Shown piece after piece: positions 63,905 through 64,000 of a stretch of DNA of 64,000 nucleotides (its first letter is position 1; each line of letters begins with the position of its first letter). Below the pieces are notes generated by a model. The model was not told where the DNA came from, searched no databases, and worked only from the letters and a program-made list of their open reading frames with translations. The DNA is from UBA2942 sp045127535. Lineage in GTDB: Bacteria; Bacillota; Clostridia; Lachnospirales; Lachnospiraceae. The stretch is from assembly GCA_045127535.1 (NCBI GenBank), contig JBGVQN010000045.1, forward strand, positions 62,001-126,000, in the 5' to 3' direction. The translations under genes were made by a program, and so were the position numbers.

Positions 63905-64000
63905 TATGAAGCGGGGTGCGGCACAATGCCTTGGCAGAAAGAAATCAGGGCGGTGTCCCGGCGGAGGCTGATTGTTTTTAAACAGGGCTCTTGAAAACGC
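63905..64000 (+). repeat. Palindromic hairpin element, copy R8 (cut by window edge)
   Basis: The left arm begins near GAAGCGGGGTGCGGCACAAT and the 5' core half CTCTTGAAAACGC runs to the end of the window (63988-64000). The arm resembles that of R7 (GCGGCACAATG..TTGGCAG, GTGTCCCGG, GATTGTTTTTAA) with several substitutions. The right half lies outside. Confidence 0.8.

Overview
The window looks like a chromosome segment from a low-to-mid GC Firmicute, most likely a Lachnospiraceae gut anaerobe (Blautia/Dorea-like; family is a fair inference, genus is a guess). Grounds: purine-rich Shine-Dalgarno sites before almost every gene, the large fused acyl-CoA dehydratase activase, indolepyruvate:ferredoxin oxidoreductase, DUF975 and DUF3783 proteins, ECF sigma/anti-sigma-like pairs, AbiE and ISLre2 elements, and GHKL/LytTR two-component genes. 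There is no phage block and no CRISPR array.

Layout. 0.2-3.1 kb: nfo and a YesN-type response regulator. 3.1-5.4 kb: a mobile-element remnant on the minus strand (AbiEi/AbiEii toxin-antitoxin pair, small membrane protein, decayed relaxase tail) abutting a truncated IS3 orfA. 5.6-8.3 kb: ECF sigma factor and a membrane-anchored serpin with an anti-sigma-like N-terminus, bracketed by two inverted palindromic repeats, then a lipoprotein. 9-18 kb: rarA, a PF09820-type AAA/nuclease protein, an EamA transporter and a 1417-aa acyl-CoA dehydratase activase. 18.6-21.4 kb: an atypical MurE-like ligase, a small unknown and a DUF975 protein. 22-28.3 kb: sodium:solute symporter, iorA-iorB and an acyl-CoA ligase, together suggesting uptake and oxidation of aromatic amino-acid 2-oxo acids. 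28.7-33.2 kb: a cytidylyltransferase / MDR dehydrogenase / ribulose-phosphate epimerase / CDP-polyol phosphotransferase operon that reads as a ribitol-phosphate teichoic-acid pathway. 33.5-36.1 kb: DUF4143 ATPase with an elaborate palindromic promoter, and a SWIM-finger protein. 36.6-38.8 kb: YggS, two identical tRNA-Glu and one tRNA-Pro, and a Nudix hydrolase. 39-43.7 kb: an internally duplicated SPDTG surface protein, an AIM24-like protein, and a convergent two-component pair in which both partners are broken. 43.9-55.3 kb: pyrBI, an O-acetylhomoserine sulfhydrylase-like enzyme, an SH3/NlpC lipoprotein, degV, a HAD phosphatase, DUF3783 and carAB. 55.4-57.3 kb: an ISLre2-family insertion sequence. 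57.5-63.8 kb: GT8 glycosyltransferase, two acyltransferases, MarR; then lrgAB with a FadR-type regulator and a matching operator, a nitroreductase and a TrmH-family methyltransferase.

The outstanding signal is a family of about 240-290 bp intergenic palindromic elements, eight in the window (two cut by its edges). Each has a conserved asymmetric core (5' half CTCTTGAAAACGCCGG, 3' half CCGCTGCGTTTTCACCGAAG plus CGAGAGC) placed inside very long inverted arms. Arm sequences differ between copies, yet within each copy they stay complementary; one copy has perfect 64-bp arms. In the arms I aligned by eye most departures from identity are G.U-compatible in one strand, which points to RNA structure. 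I do not recognise this family. The second notable point is the ECF sigma / membrane serpin pair, which resembles a protease-sensing signalling system.
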